DNA of 41,649 bases from a virus: IMG/VR virus record IMGVR_UViG_3300037258_000024, positions 1-41,649 of that record. One strand, 5' to 3'. Shown piece by piece: positions 23,987-31,213 of the stretch; the first letter of the stretch is position 1; every line of letters begins with the position of its first letter. The notes below the pieces were generated by a model. That model was given only the letters and a program-made list of their open reading frames with translations. It did no database searches and had not been told where the DNA came from. The translations under genes were made by a program, and so were the position numbers.

Positions 23987-24015
23987 AGTCTAGCTCAGTC
24001 TTAGACACTTGACAA
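23987..24015 (-). promoter_or_regulatory. promoter for the endonuclease VII-like gene
   Basis: On the reverse strand TTGTCA (24015-24010) is followed after 17 nt by TAGACT (23992-23987), 5/6 and 4/6 matches to sigma70 boxes. It points to the endonuclease gene, whose ATG is at 23954 with AGGAGGAG between. Its -35 box overlaps the forward -35 box. Confidence 0.5.
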
Positions 24016-24037
24016 ACCTTTTGTCCGATACTTATAG
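24009..24037 (+). promoter_or_regulatory. promoter for the major capsid gene
   Basis: TTGACA (24009-24014) is a perfect -35 box. With a 17-nt spacer comes TTATAG (24032-24037), or with 18 nt TATAGC, a partial -10 box. It points toward the capsid gene 155 nt downstream. This is plausible because the inserted reverse gene and the terminator would cut the capsid gene off from upstream transcription. Confidence 0.5.
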
Positions 24038-24191
24038 CTAGGCACACATTCTGTGAGTGTTTAGGTCAGCCGAGTGTAGTTCCTTCTAGGGACTGGTGCA
24101 GACCGGACTTGGTTACCTATCAAGTCGCTGCCTTAGAATCCAAGCTTACGTAAGACGTTCGCCTTCGGAAGGCAGCTGAAAGGGTACTAAA
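24038..24191 (+). promoter_or_regulatory. structured 5' leader of the capsid gene
   Basis: This non-coding stretch of about 154 nt precedes the capsid gene. It holds a CTTACGTAAG palindrome (24145-24154) and a hairpin GCCTTCGGAAGGC (24161-24173) just before the ribosome site AGGG (24181-24184). The stable UUCG-type loop next to the site may protect the mRNA or affect initiation. I see no tRNA or known riboswitch motif. Confidence 0.45.
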
Positions 24192-25265
24192 ATGCCAGAA
24201 ATTAGTCTTTTGGACCCACTGGTCCTTAACGGCGTGGTCCAGAAATTTACAGCTCCTCAGAACTTGACCTTGCTCAACCAGGTCTCTTCAACCCCTTCTG
24301 ACGCGCCTCAGTACGTCACCTGGGACATCTTGAAGGGTGGGCGCCAGCTGGCTGGCTTCAACCTTCCAGGTGCTGAAGCTCAGACTATGAACCAGCTTGG
24401 TCGCACACAGGCAACTGCAAAGCTTGCTTATATTCGTATCAAGAAGGTCTTCCAGCCCCAGCTGATTCACTGGCTACGCGACCCGGGCCAGATTGCTTCC
24501 ACCAACGCTGAGAACTACGTTCTTCGTGAGCTACAGGACATGAGCCAGGCAATCGACCTGACTCAGGAGCAGCTGCTGTGGAACGCACTTCGTGGCACCA
24601 GCACCATCACTTATCTTGATGGCTCCAGCTCTGTTGTGAACTATCAGTTCCCGGCAACGAGCACTCCAACAATCACAGGTTGGGCTACTGCCACTCCTCA
24701 GAAGATTGTGGACGACCTGTTCACCATCAAGCGTAACATCCAGACTTACGGCCGAGTCATGGCTAAGGATGCATATTGCTCGTCAACTCTCATTCAGCTC
24801 ATTTTCGATGCTTTTGCAGCTAAGGGCGCAGCGGTTGTGAATGCTGGGGCCCCCGCTGGGGGATATACAGCAAATCCTGGCGGTGTGGCAGCTATGGGTG
24901 GTCTTCTATCAGACCGCATGAAGGACGCCTACTACACTCAGTCGGTTCTTCCGGGCTTTGCTGGCCTCAACTGGCACCCAGTTGAGGAAGTTTATACTAA
25001 TGCTTCTGGCAACCTGACCCGCTTCGTTGGTGATGGTTCTGCGAGCAACCAGGAACTGTTCGTAGGTAACTATGACGAGAACCGTCCATGGGAAGTCAAG
25101 CTTGGCAAGTCCGCTGACGATGACGCTCCTGAGGGTATGTACGGTAAGTTCACCAAGACTTGGAAGGCTCATGACCCAAGTTCTAGGCAAGTCTTGATGG
25201 AGCTCCACCATCTCCCAGTTGTATACCGTCCAGAGCAGTTCGCTTACGTCGCAAATGTAACCTGA
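24192..25265 (+). CDS. major capsid protein, lambda gpE-like
   Basis: This 357-aa protein fits the lambda gpE/HK97-fold capsid family: N-terminal arm to about residue 60, then QLGRTQATAKLAYIRIKKVFQPQLIHWLRDPG, the NAENYVLRELQDMSQAIDLTQEQLLWNALRG spine-helix region, and C-terminal strands with GSASNQELFVGNYDENRPWEVKLGKSADDD. It should form hexamers and pentamers of the head. It has no scaffold domain of its own, consistent with the separate scaffold. On reading the gene I found no TTA codon, unlike the accessory genes. It has its own likely promoter and is followed by a terminator. Confidence 0.85.
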   Translation: MPEISLLDPLVLNGVVQKFTAPQNLTLLNQVSSTPSDAPQYVTWDILKGGRQLAGFNLPGAEAQTMNQLGRTQATAKLAYIRIKKVFQPQLIHWLRDPGQIASTNAENYVLRELQDMSQAIDLTQEQLLWNALRGTSTITYLDGSSSVVNYQFPATSTPTITGWATATPQKIVDDLFTIKRNIQTYGRVMAKDAYCSSTLIQLIFDAFAAKGAAVVNAGAPAGGYTANPGGVAAMGGLLSDRMKDAYYTQSVLPGFAGLNWHPVEEVYTNASGNLTRFVGDGSASNQELFVGNYDENRPWEVKLGKSADDDAPEGMYGKFTKTWKAHDPSSRQVLMELHHLPVVYRPEQFAYVANVT

Positions 25266-25285
25266 GTTTAACTAACAGTTCTACA

Positions 25286-25325
25286 AGAAACCCTGGGGGT
25301 GTGAATCTCCAGGGTTTCTGTTTTC
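25286..25325 (+). terminator. terminator after the major capsid gene
   Basis: AGAAACCCTGG (25286-25296) pairs perfectly with CCAGGGTTTCT (25309-25319) over 11 bp with a 12-nt loop, followed by GTTTTC. It lies 20 nt after the capsid stop and would limit read-through into the membrane-protein genes, allowing capsid mRNA to exceed them. Confidence 0.8.
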
Positions 25326-25373
25326 TCCATATTCAGGCTCAAGTCGATAGTTGTAGTGTGCATTGGAGGAATA

Positions 25374-25853
25374 ATGAAGAAGTCACCAGATCGTAGCTCT
25401 TTTAACTGGCGTAGAAAAATCATAGATGTGGTTCCTATAGGAATAGCTGCGGGGCCTTTCGAAGCTGCTGTAGCTGTTGGGTACTTTGCCACTGTTGTCC
25501 AGGTTCTAACTAATTCAAAAGAGAGAAGTCTTCTCTCTTTTGAATTGTTTCCTGGCGGCGGGTTGACTCTGTGGTTAGTCACGGCTCTGGTAGCTGCTGT
25601 AATAACAGTGCTGGGCCAGTTGTTAATATCTACCAGAACTCGGCTTGGGCTAAACCTTGAGCGCTTGGGGTTGCTGGGGATAGCTGCTATTATTGCTTCG
25701 TATATATGGCTCCTGTGGGCTCACTTGGGCAGAGGCAGTGTCGCAGTAGAAACAAATGGCGCGACCCTTGTAGCCTGTCTGTATAAAATCCTGACAATAG
25801 GTGCCGCTTTAGATGGACTGTCTGAGTCTTCTTCAAGGAAGGAGAAAGACTGA
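25374..25853 (+). CDS. integral membrane protein with about four TM segments
   Basis: This 159-aa protein has several hydrophobic spans: VVPIGIAAGPFEAAVAVGYFATVVQVL, LTLWLVTALVAAVITVLGQLLI, LGLLGIAAIIASYIWLLWAHLG and a weaker ATLVACLYKILTIGAAL. I do not recognise a family. Position between the capsid gene and connector genes is unusual for a structural protein; a holin-like or infection-exclusion role is possible but unproven. ATG at 25374 has GGAGG 4 nt before it; an earlier in-frame GTG at 25356 lacks such support. The first loop is encoded by a 35-bp palindrome. It overlaps the next gene (TGATG). Confidence 0.7.
   Translation: MKKSPDRSSFNWRRKIIDVVPIGIAAGPFEAAVAVGYFATVVQVLTNSKERSLLSFELFPGGGLTLWLVTALVAAVITVLGQLLISTRTRLGLNLERLGLLGIAAIIASYIWLLWAHLGRGSVAVETNGATLVACLYKILTIGAALDGLSESSSRKEKD
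25512..25546. repeat. 35-bp near-perfect palindrome inside a coding region
   Basis: Arms AATTCAAAAGAGAGAAG (25512-25528) and CTTCTCTCTTTTGAATT (25530-25546) are exact reverse complements around one T. The repeat lies wholly inside the membrane protein gene and encodes a loop between two TM segments (NSKERSLLSFELF). It could form a cruciform or a long RNA hairpin. Its meaning is unknown. Confidence 0.9.
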
Positions 25854-26227
25854 TGAGTCTTAATAGTGGTACTGTAGTTAGTCTTTCTGTTCTTCTAGGC
25901 GTTACGGTCTATGTTGTTGACTTAGCTGTAAGGCTGTGGAAAGCCAGAGGAGCGGTGTCTAAAGAACAGCGCGATTCTCTGCGAGAGCCAATTGAGATCA
26001 GGGGAACTATCCTAGACAACACCAGGGATGCTGTAGCGCTTCAGTCCGCTTTGATGTTGGATTTACGGGAAGAAATAAAGCGTCTTCGCTCTGAGTTGGA
26101 CATGAAGGACGCAGAGTTAGCAGAAACACGAAAGCAAGTGCAGGCTCAGCGCATGGAAATTGCCAGACTTTATACAGTCATAGGTAAATACTCCACTGGC
26201 ATGCCAGACAACACAGACTCTCAGTAG
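25853..26227 (+). CDS. single-TM protein with C-terminal coiled coil
   Basis: This 124-aa protein has one N-terminal membrane span (VVSLSVLLGVTVYVVDLAVRLW, about 8-29) followed by a polar helix and a coiled coil (SALMLDLREEIKRLRSELDMKDAELAETRKQVQAQRMEIARL, about 63-105). Its start overlaps the upstream membrane gene stop, so the two probably work together, like a small membrane complex. The topology resembles some phage spanin or membrane-tether proteins, but there is no lipobox or partner to prove that. Confidence 0.65.
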   Translation: MSLNSGTVVSLSVLLGVTVYVVDLAVRLWKARGAVSKEQRDSLREPIEIRGTILDNTRDAVALQSALMLDLREEIKRLRSELDMKDAELAETRKQVQAQRMEIARLYTVIGKYSTGMPDNTDSQ

Positions 26228-26238
26228 AAAGGCCCATT

Positions 26239-26724
26239 ATGACTGCACAGACAGCGGGTAGAGGACGACCAGGCAGACCTCCGGGTAAGAAGGTCACTGC
26301 TCCAAATAAAACAGCCCCAGGTCCCACTAATAATCTTCAGTCTAGTCCTGTTGAGGAAGAGACGGTTCTTATCCATTTTGTAGAGACAGGGTTTGCTGCA
26401 TTCACTTACACATGGTTTGCGGGCCAGGAGTTGGAAGTAGAGCGAGGGTCAGCTGATTTCCTTCGGACTTGTGATGCCAACGGAGATTCGTGGCTGGATC
26501 AAAGTGAAGAAGAGCAGCTAACTAGATACAATAAGGTCTTCTTTAAGAAGGGTCCTTCTGATATACCTAATCCGATTATCAACTATGAAGTGAACTCTGA
26601 AGAGCGCCTTAACGAGTTCGGCAATGGGGTTACAACCTTTGCTGGTTTGTGGAACTCAAAAGCTCATCTAGAGATTGCTGCACAGAAGGAACTGGCGAGA
26701 GGCCGCACTGTTCCTAGAGATTAA
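26239..26724 (+). CDS. connector-region protein with EF-hand-like loop and AT-hook-like N-terminus
   Basis: This 161-aa protein of the head-completion region has three notable parts. Residues 7-18 (GRGRPGRPPGKK) resemble an AT-hook. The middle (ETVLIHFVETGFAAFTYTWFAGQELEV) is beta-rich. Residues 79-90 (DANGDSWLDQSE) match the EF-hand calcium loop with D1, N3, D5, D9 and E12. Its position directly before connector genes suggests a virion or head-assembly role. The exact function is unknown. The upstream gene ends 11 nt before. Confidence 0.6.
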   Translation: MTAQTAGRGRPGRPPGKKVTAPNKTAPGPTNNLQSSPVEEETVLIHFVETGFAAFTYTWFAGQELEVERGSADFLRTCDANGDSWLDQSEEEQLTRYNKVFFKKGPSDIPNPIINYEVNSEERLNEFGNGVTTFAGLWNSKAHLEIAAQKELARGRTVPRD

Positions 26725-26738
26725 ACCTAGGAGTAGGA

Positions 26739-27329
26739 ATGCCAATAGTTGCTCCCTCGGTCGCTCAGCTTTCTGATTTTTCAGGACGGCCACTCAATTC
26801 CTACGGTCCTTATGCAGACCAGGCGCTACTTCAAGCTGCTGTGATGTTCATGCTTGTTACTGAGCTTCAAGACATGCCTACAGATCCTTTCGAGGCTCAG
26901 ATAGCTCAGTTTGGCATTCTGCATTATGCGGACACCCTGGTTTTAGAGCAGCCTTATCAGCAGGTGCTGCACAACCCGTTCCAGAGCGAGACAATGGGTT
27001 CGACTTCTTACTCTAAGCCAGTAGCTTATGCTCGAGGCAACGCAGCTACCAATGCGCTTAAGGGTGAGCAGACCGGCATTACTTGGTTTGACTTTGCGAT
27101 TCAGAAATTGGCTAAGCGCACTGAGTTCGGTGGAGTCTTTGGCGAGTCGACAGACATTAAGTGGAGCGAAGAGGTTTTTGTAAAGAAGGACCACATGACT
27201 GGAGAGCTTTCCATTGTTGGTCCTGCTGAGAAGGACAAAGACTTTGGTGCTTTCGGCCCAGGCAGTTTCAATGTCAACAGCGAAAGCTGGCCGGCACAGG
27301 CTAATCCGCCGGGAATAATGAGAGGCTGA
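26739..27329 (+). CDS. head-to-tail connector (adaptor-like) protein
   Basis: This 196-aa protein occupies the position of the head-tail adaptor in siphophage gene order. The helical N-terminal half (YADQALLQAAVMFMLVTELQDMPTDPFEAQIAQFGILHYADTLVLEQPYQ) resembles gp6/gp15-type connectors, and the C-terminal half is Gly/Ser-rich and likely extended. It would sit below the portal. Family assignment rests on position and helical pattern rather than motifs. AGGAGTAGGA lies upstream of the ATG. It is 5 nt from the next gene. Confidence 0.6.
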   Translation: MPIVAPSVAQLSDFSGRPLNSYGPYADQALLQAAVMFMLVTELQDMPTDPFEAQIAQFGILHYADTLVLEQPYQQVLHNPFQSETMGSTSYSKPVAYARGNAATNALKGEQTGITWFDFAIQKLAKRTEFGGVFGESTDIKWSEEVFVKKDHMTGELSIVGPAEKDKDFGAFGPGSFNVNSESWPAQANPPGIMRG

Positions 27330-27333
27330 TCTT

Positions 27334-27834
27334 GTGTCTTTTGGGACGTATGGCAATCCTCAAATTCCTTCATATAAAAGAGCTTGGTATACCAGCGTAG
27401 TGTCTGTTGTCCGCATGGGGACAGATCCTGGTTCAGCCACTACCGTTGTAGACGGTGCTCCTGTATTTTCTTGGGAAGAGTCAAGTGATCTAATTGATCC
27501 TTACTGGAGTGTGCCAGGTCAGATGATGTGCAGGCTAGACCTGTTGTTTGTAAGCGGAAACATAAATGCTCCCATGCCTGCTGAGGTTGGGACTATCATA
27601 CCTCGTCAAGGCACCGTGTTCTATGACGTTCCTACCAATCCTAGATTTGTGCGAGCGGGGGATCACTTGGTGGCTATCAATGGCCCTTATACAGGATCTA
27701 CGTTTGAGATCAAGGTCATACCGGCACCGGCTCAAGGATTCTTAGGGTCGTCTCACATGGAAGCATTCATTGTGGAGACTGCTATCAGGCCTGGACAGTT
27801 CCCAGGTGTTACCCCAGGAAGTGGGTATTCCTGA
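27334..27834 (+). CDS. head-tail stopper-like protein
   Basis: This 166-aa beta-rich protein follows the adaptor and has features of stopper proteins: VFYDVPTNPRFVRAGDHLVAINGPYTGSTFEIKVIP forms a small beta barrel core. It starts at GTG with GAGAGG 8 nt before. It would close the portal channel after packaging and dock the tail. Identification rests mostly on order (adaptor, stopper, tail completion, terminator) and barrel-like pattern. Confidence 0.6.
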   Translation: MSFGTYGNPQIPSYKRAWYTSVVSVVRMGTDPGSATTVVDGAPVFSWEESSDLIDPYWSVPGQMMCRLDLLFVSGNINAPMPAEVGTIIPRQGTVFYDVPTNPRFVRAGDHLVAINGPYTGSTFEIKVIPAPAQGFLGSSHMEAFIVETAIRPGQFPGVTPGSGYS

Positions 27835-27846
27835 TGCTGAAGTGGG

Positions 27847-28530
27847 GTGAGTGACATTCCTCAAATCCGAATTGACGTAGACATGCATGAGGTCACAGAC
27901 GAGTTAGACAGGCTGTTACGTGGCCCTGGCATAGAAACTTTTCTAGCTTATAGTGCAGCCTTTGCTGAAGCATATGCTGAAGTGGTATCTATCATGCATG
28001 TTGAGACTGGTTCTTTGAAATCTACCGCTAAGTTCGACTCTCCTGCATATCCTGAAGGATGGCAGGGGACACTGCGAGTTGGCGGGGCTGCTCCAGGTAT
28101 GATCAGAGATCCCGCTTATTATGGTGTGTATGAATTAGCACGTGGCGGGACTCACTTCTTCTTTGCGCCAGCTTATGACACTATTCCTGACAACATGATT
28201 AACGCCACATTGAAGTTCCTTTCTGGGGGTGTAAGTGAGTTAGGGGCAGATGTCCCAAAGCCTCCCTCAGTCGCGAAGGTTGGTAAGCAGGCAGCCGAAG
28301 ACGTAGGCAAAAACAAGACTACAGAAGAGGCTCACACTGCTGCAAAGAAGGCTAGCACGTCTGTGGGAAAACTGTCAGGCACGACCATGAGCAAGTCTGA
28401 TACTGAGTCTTACAAAGAGCGTGTTAAGAAGGCTTTAGAAGAAGCTTCTAAGACTGTCAGCGGCGCGAAGAAGACAGCAGCTAAGAAGCCTTCTAGCAAA
28501 GCTAATCAGTTTTACTTAGGCGGCTCATGA
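27847..28530 (+). CDS. HK97 gp10-like tail completion protein
   Basis: This 227-aa protein has the N-terminal half of HK97 gp10-like proteins: IRIDVDMHEVTDELDRLL, then MHVETGSLKSTAKF, the typical V-x-TGxLxxS turn, followed by AYYGVYELARGGTHFF. The last 90 residues are Lys/Ser/Ala-rich and low complexity, ending FYLGGS. It would connect head and tail tube. The start is GTG with a GTGGGGTGA context. It overlaps the next gene by 4 nt. The long basic tail is unusual for the family, like that of the portal. Confidence 0.75.
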   Translation: MSDIPQIRIDVDMHEVTDELDRLLRGPGIETFLAYSAAFAEAYAEVVSIMHVETGSLKSTAKFDSPAYPEGWQGTLRVGGAAPGMIRDPAYYGVYELARGGTHFFFAPAYDTIPDNMINATLKFLSGGVSELGADVPKPPSVAKVGKQAAEDVGKNKTTEEAHTAAKKASTSVGKLSGTTMSKSDTESYKERVKKALEEASKTVSGAKKTAAKKPSSKANQFYLGGS

Positions 28531-29051
28531 TGCCTATTATCCGGGATCCTTATCAGTACCAGCAAGACGACCTTGTGCGGGGAGCTGTCAAATACCTTAA
28601 ATCTCTTCCAGATGTGGTGTCGCTCGTAGGCAGTACTAATGGCGTTCCTTGGATATATGACAGTAGCAATCTTGTTTCAGTTCAGAACTCCCAAGCCATG
28701 TCTATAGTAGTCCATAATGGTGGTCCTTGGGCCAGCCCAACGCCAGGGCAAACAGGCGAGTTTCCCAAGCTTGGCATAGACATCTGGTCAGACCCTCCTA
28801 GGGATGATAGTGGTCAGGTGGCAAAGCCTCGCGAGGCTCGAGTGTCGGCTGACTGGCTATACCATGTGCTGGATTTCCATTTGAACAGAACAGATGTAGG
28901 CGTGGTGATGTTCGGCGATGTTTGGACATTTGGCTGCACTCGTCTCAGTGCGATTTCCTATCTTCCTGTATTGCCATCAGATGATGGGGTTATTACAGGC
29001 ACAGCCTGGTATGGAGTACAGTGTGCCACATTCTATACTCCTCCTGCCTGA
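28527..29051 (+). CDS. tail terminator protein
   Basis: This 174-aa protein starts at an ATG overlapping the previous stop. The pattern fits lambda gpU-like tail terminators: an N-terminal helix (DDLVRGAVKYLKSLPDVVSLVG), a central set of strands (QAMSIVVHNGGPW, KLGIDIWSDPP), a helix with ADWLYHVLDFHLNR, and an end with ISYLPVLPSDDG-TAWYGVQCATFYTP, as commonly seen in these proteins. It caps the tail tube and fixes tail length together with the tape measure. Position just before the tail tube region supports it. Confidence 0.75.
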   Translation: MMPIIRDPYQYQQDDLVRGAVKYLKSLPDVVSLVGSTNGVPWIYDSSNLVSVQNSQAMSIVVHNGGPWASPTPGQTGEFPKLGIDIWSDPPRDDSGQVAKPREARVSADWLYHVLDFHLNRTDVGVVMFGDVWTFGCTRLSAISYLPVLPSDDGVITGTAWYGVQCATFYTPPA

Positions 29052-29103
29052 CGATATTTTATATACCTGAGCTTAATCTCAAAGAGCCTTGGAGGCCCGA
29101 GAA

Positions 29104-30276
29104 ATGCTAAAGAACGGCGACGCTCCCTTGAAAGTGCTGGTCAAAGCTCCATATTCAAGGTATTCTGGGTATGGCTCTGATGGCATAGACATGACCTTAG
29201 CTTTGGCTCGAAAAGGTCTTAATGTTTTCATGCAGCCCACATTCGTTCAGCCACCTCTTCCTCAAGCGTGTGCCAACTTGCTCACTAAGCATCTAGAAGC
29301 TCCTTTCGATCTTGTGATTATTCATGTCGATCCAGATGCATTAGAGGCCTCAGAGGAGCAGAAGACTGCTTGTGATGTGATCATAGGTTGGAGCATGTGG
29401 GAATTTTCTGCCCTTTCGAATGCAGAGGGTAAGGATACGTTTACTGAGCGTCTTGAGCACTTTGATGCTCTACTTGGATACAGTGATACCTCTGTAGATT
29501 CTTTTACTCCTTATTTGCCAAAGCACGTACGCATAGGCGAGCTGCAAGGCGGCTTTGAGCCAAAGCTGTGGCCCTTTATGCAGAGAGACTGGGATTCTCC
29601 AAGATTCTCTTTCATAATGAACGGGCAGCTCAGCGAACGGAAGTGTCCTTGGACGGCTATACAGGCTTTTCAGGAGCTTAAAGACGAGTATCCCGAAGAG
29701 TTTGAGCCTGCTGAATTCCATATTCACTCCACTACTGCTTATGTTCCTCCTATTATTGGCGAATGCATTCCCAAGCTGCGAGTACATTACGAGACCTTTG
29801 ACCAAGAAGAAATGCTTGAGTTCTACAGAAGTGGCCATGTCCTCTTAGCTCCCTCCCGAGGGGAAGGCAAGAATCTGCCTGCACTGGAGATGCTGTCTAC
29901 TGGAGGGTCTGTTATCTATTCAGACATTTCAGGCCATAAATCATGGGGATCTCCAGTATATGCCTATCCGCTGGAATGTAAGAAGGTGCCAATAGATGCA
30001 GTGAGAATAGGACCAGACTGTCTGTGGGGAGCGCCTAATAAGGATCATCTGAAAGAATTAATGCTGCATTGTTTCAGAAACCGAGATGAAGTAAAGGAGA
30101 AGGGAGAGTTAGGGGCCAAGCTGATTCCTGGTCTGCGCTCATGGGATTCTGTCATTGACAGCTTCTTCAACCAGCTTCCTGAGCTCGTTCCTGGCAAAGG
30201 CGCTGAAATCAAAGCTAAGTATGATGTGGAGACCAGGGAAGCCCTACTTAGACGTGACAGGAGAGGCCGTGCCTGA
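29104..30276 (+). CDS. family 4-type glycosyltransferase in the structural block
   Basis: This 390-aa GT-B protein has N-terminal VLVKAPYSRYSGYGSDGIDMTLALARKG, a second Rossmann start SFIMNGQLSERKCPWTAIQAFQEL, and the donor-binding EGKNLPALE with the E-x7-E spacing in LLAPSRGEGKNLPALEMLSTGGSVI. It should transfer a sugar to an unknown acceptor. It lies between the tail terminator and the major tail protein genes, so a virion protein is a plausible acceptor. The ATG at 29104 has GGAGG (29091-29095) 8 nt before it; an in-frame TTG at 29089 would include that site. The end overlaps the zinc-ribbon gene by 8 nt. Confidence 0.8.
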   Translation: MLKNGDAPLKVLVKAPYSRYSGYGSDGIDMTLALARKGLNVFMQPTFVQPPLPQACANLLTKHLEAPFDLVIIHVDPDALEASEEQKTACDVIIGWSMWEFSALSNAEGKDTFTERLEHFDALLGYSDTSVDSFTPYLPKHVRIGELQGGFEPKLWPFMQRDWDSPRFSFIMNGQLSERKCPWTAIQAFQELKDEYPEEFEPAEFHIHSTTAYVPPIIGECIPKLRVHYETFDQEEMLEFYRSGHVLLAPSRGEGKNLPALEMLSTGGSVIYSDISGHKSWGSPVYAYPLECKKVPIDAVRIGPDCLWGAPNKDHLKELMLHCFRNRDEVKEKGELGAKLIPGLRSWDSVIDSFFNQLPELVPGKGAEIKAKYDVETREALLRRDRRGRA

Positions 30277-30532
30277 GACAACAGAGATACGCTGTCCTTT
30301 ATCGACTAAGCGGCTATTCATGAAGGTCATTTCAGATGAAGACAGACCGAGAGTGGTACCAGATCTTAATCTTCTAGAAGTGGCTTGTTCTGACTGCGCC
30401 AAGCAGTTACGCAAATCGAACAGTGCTGTATACAGAATTCTTCATCGCTTTGATTTAACCGGGGAGTTAGTTGAGTCTGTTACGGTCTATGAAGATGGCT
30501 CAGAAGAAATACACAGCCAATGGACTGATTGA
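30269..30532 (+). CDS. small zinc-ribbon protein, Com-like
   Basis: This protein of about 87 aa begins at GTG with CAGGAGAGG 1-9 nt upstream. RCPLSTKRLFMKV near the start and LLEVACSDCAKQLRK in the middle supply Cys for a zinc ribbon, and YRILHRFDLTGELVESVTV follows. That LFxK ... LLEVxCxxC ... HRFDLTGELVES layout resembles small zinc-ribbon proteins found in many phages (Mu Com-like). It may bind RNA or DNA. It overlaps the glycosyltransferase by 8 nt. Its role is unknown. Confidence 0.65.
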   Translation: MPETTEIRCPLSTKRLFMKVISDEDRPRVVPDLNLLEVACSDCAKQLRKSNSAVYRILHRFDLTGELVESVTVYEDGSEEIHSQWTD

Positions 30533-30549
30533 TCGTCATGTGCTATGAT
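30521..30549 (+). promoter_or_regulatory. promoter for the HNH gene, possibly leaderless
   Basis: TGGACT (30521-30526), 17 nt, TATGAT (30544-30549). These match sigma70 boxes 4/6 and 5/6. The ATG of the HNH gene at 30556 lies 7 nt after the -10 box, at the expected transcription start, so its mRNA may lack a leader. Confidence 0.5.
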
Positions 30550-30555
30550 TGAGGC

Positions 30556-31128
30556 ATGAAACTGTGCAGAGGTTGTGACATTGAGAAAGCTTGCAGTGAG
30601 TTCAATAAGTACAAGAGCGCTCCAGATGGTCTACAGCCTCGTTGTCGTGCTTGCCAAAAAGTCTATAATGAGGCCCGACGTCACGATCCAGCTATAATAG
30701 AGCGTAGAAAACAATACGATAGAGATCGTTACTATGCAAATGTAGAAGTATCTCGTAAGAGAGTACGAGATTACAACAGAGAGCATGCTGAGGAACGGCA
30801 AGCTTACACTCGAGCATGGCGGCTGGCTAATCTTGAAAAGATTAAAGAAACTGACACTTTAGATAAGCAACGCCTTCGCTGGCAGAAGAGACGTGCTATT
30901 AAACGAGATGCTTTTGTAGAAACGGTACGTTCAGAAGAGATATATAAAAGAGATAATTATATCTGTCAGTTATGTTTCGCCCCCGTAGATATAAACTTGA
31001 AGTGGCCAGATCCTATGTCTCACAGTTTAGATCATATTGTACCTTTGTCTAAAGGCGGGGAACACTCACGAGCTAATACACAGCTTGCACACATAGGTTG
31101 CAACTGGAAGAAGAACAACAAAGTATAG
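30556..31128 (+). CDS. free-standing homing-type HNH endonuclease
   Basis: This 190-aa protein resembles the HNH at 14785 in its C-terminus. Near the start is a zinc cluster (CRGCDIEKACSEF, LQPRCRACQKVYNEARR). A long basic helical middle (RRKQYDRDRYYANVEVSRKRVRDYN, HAEERQAYTRAWRLANLEK) probably binds DNA. The HNH domain follows (YICQLCFAPVDINLKWP, SLDHIVPLSKGGEH, TQLAHIGCNWKKNN). It lies between accessory genes and the major tail protein, consistent with an inserted homing gene. A promoter just upstream may drive it, with GAGG close to the ATG as the only ribosome site. Confidence 0.83.
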   Translation: MKLCRGCDIEKACSEFNKYKSAPDGLQPRCRACQKVYNEARRHDPAIIERRKQYDRDRYYANVEVSRKRVRDYNREHAEERQAYTRAWRLANLEKIKETDTLDKQRLRWQKRRAIKRDAFVETVRSEEIYKRDNYICQLCFAPVDINLKWPDPMSHSLDHIVPLSKGGEHSRANTQLAHIGCNWKKNNKV

Positions 31129-31213
31129 CTACTCTGCCCCATTTGATTTTAGCCGATTATAGAAAGGAGAAGAGGCTGTGAGCCTCAAAGCCTAATTGTA
31201 GGAGATTGATCTC

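Noticed and set aside
24038-24191. tRNA or known riboswitch in the capsid leader
   Set aside because: No cloverleaf, CCA end, TPsiC-like arm or known riboswitch core could be traced by eye.
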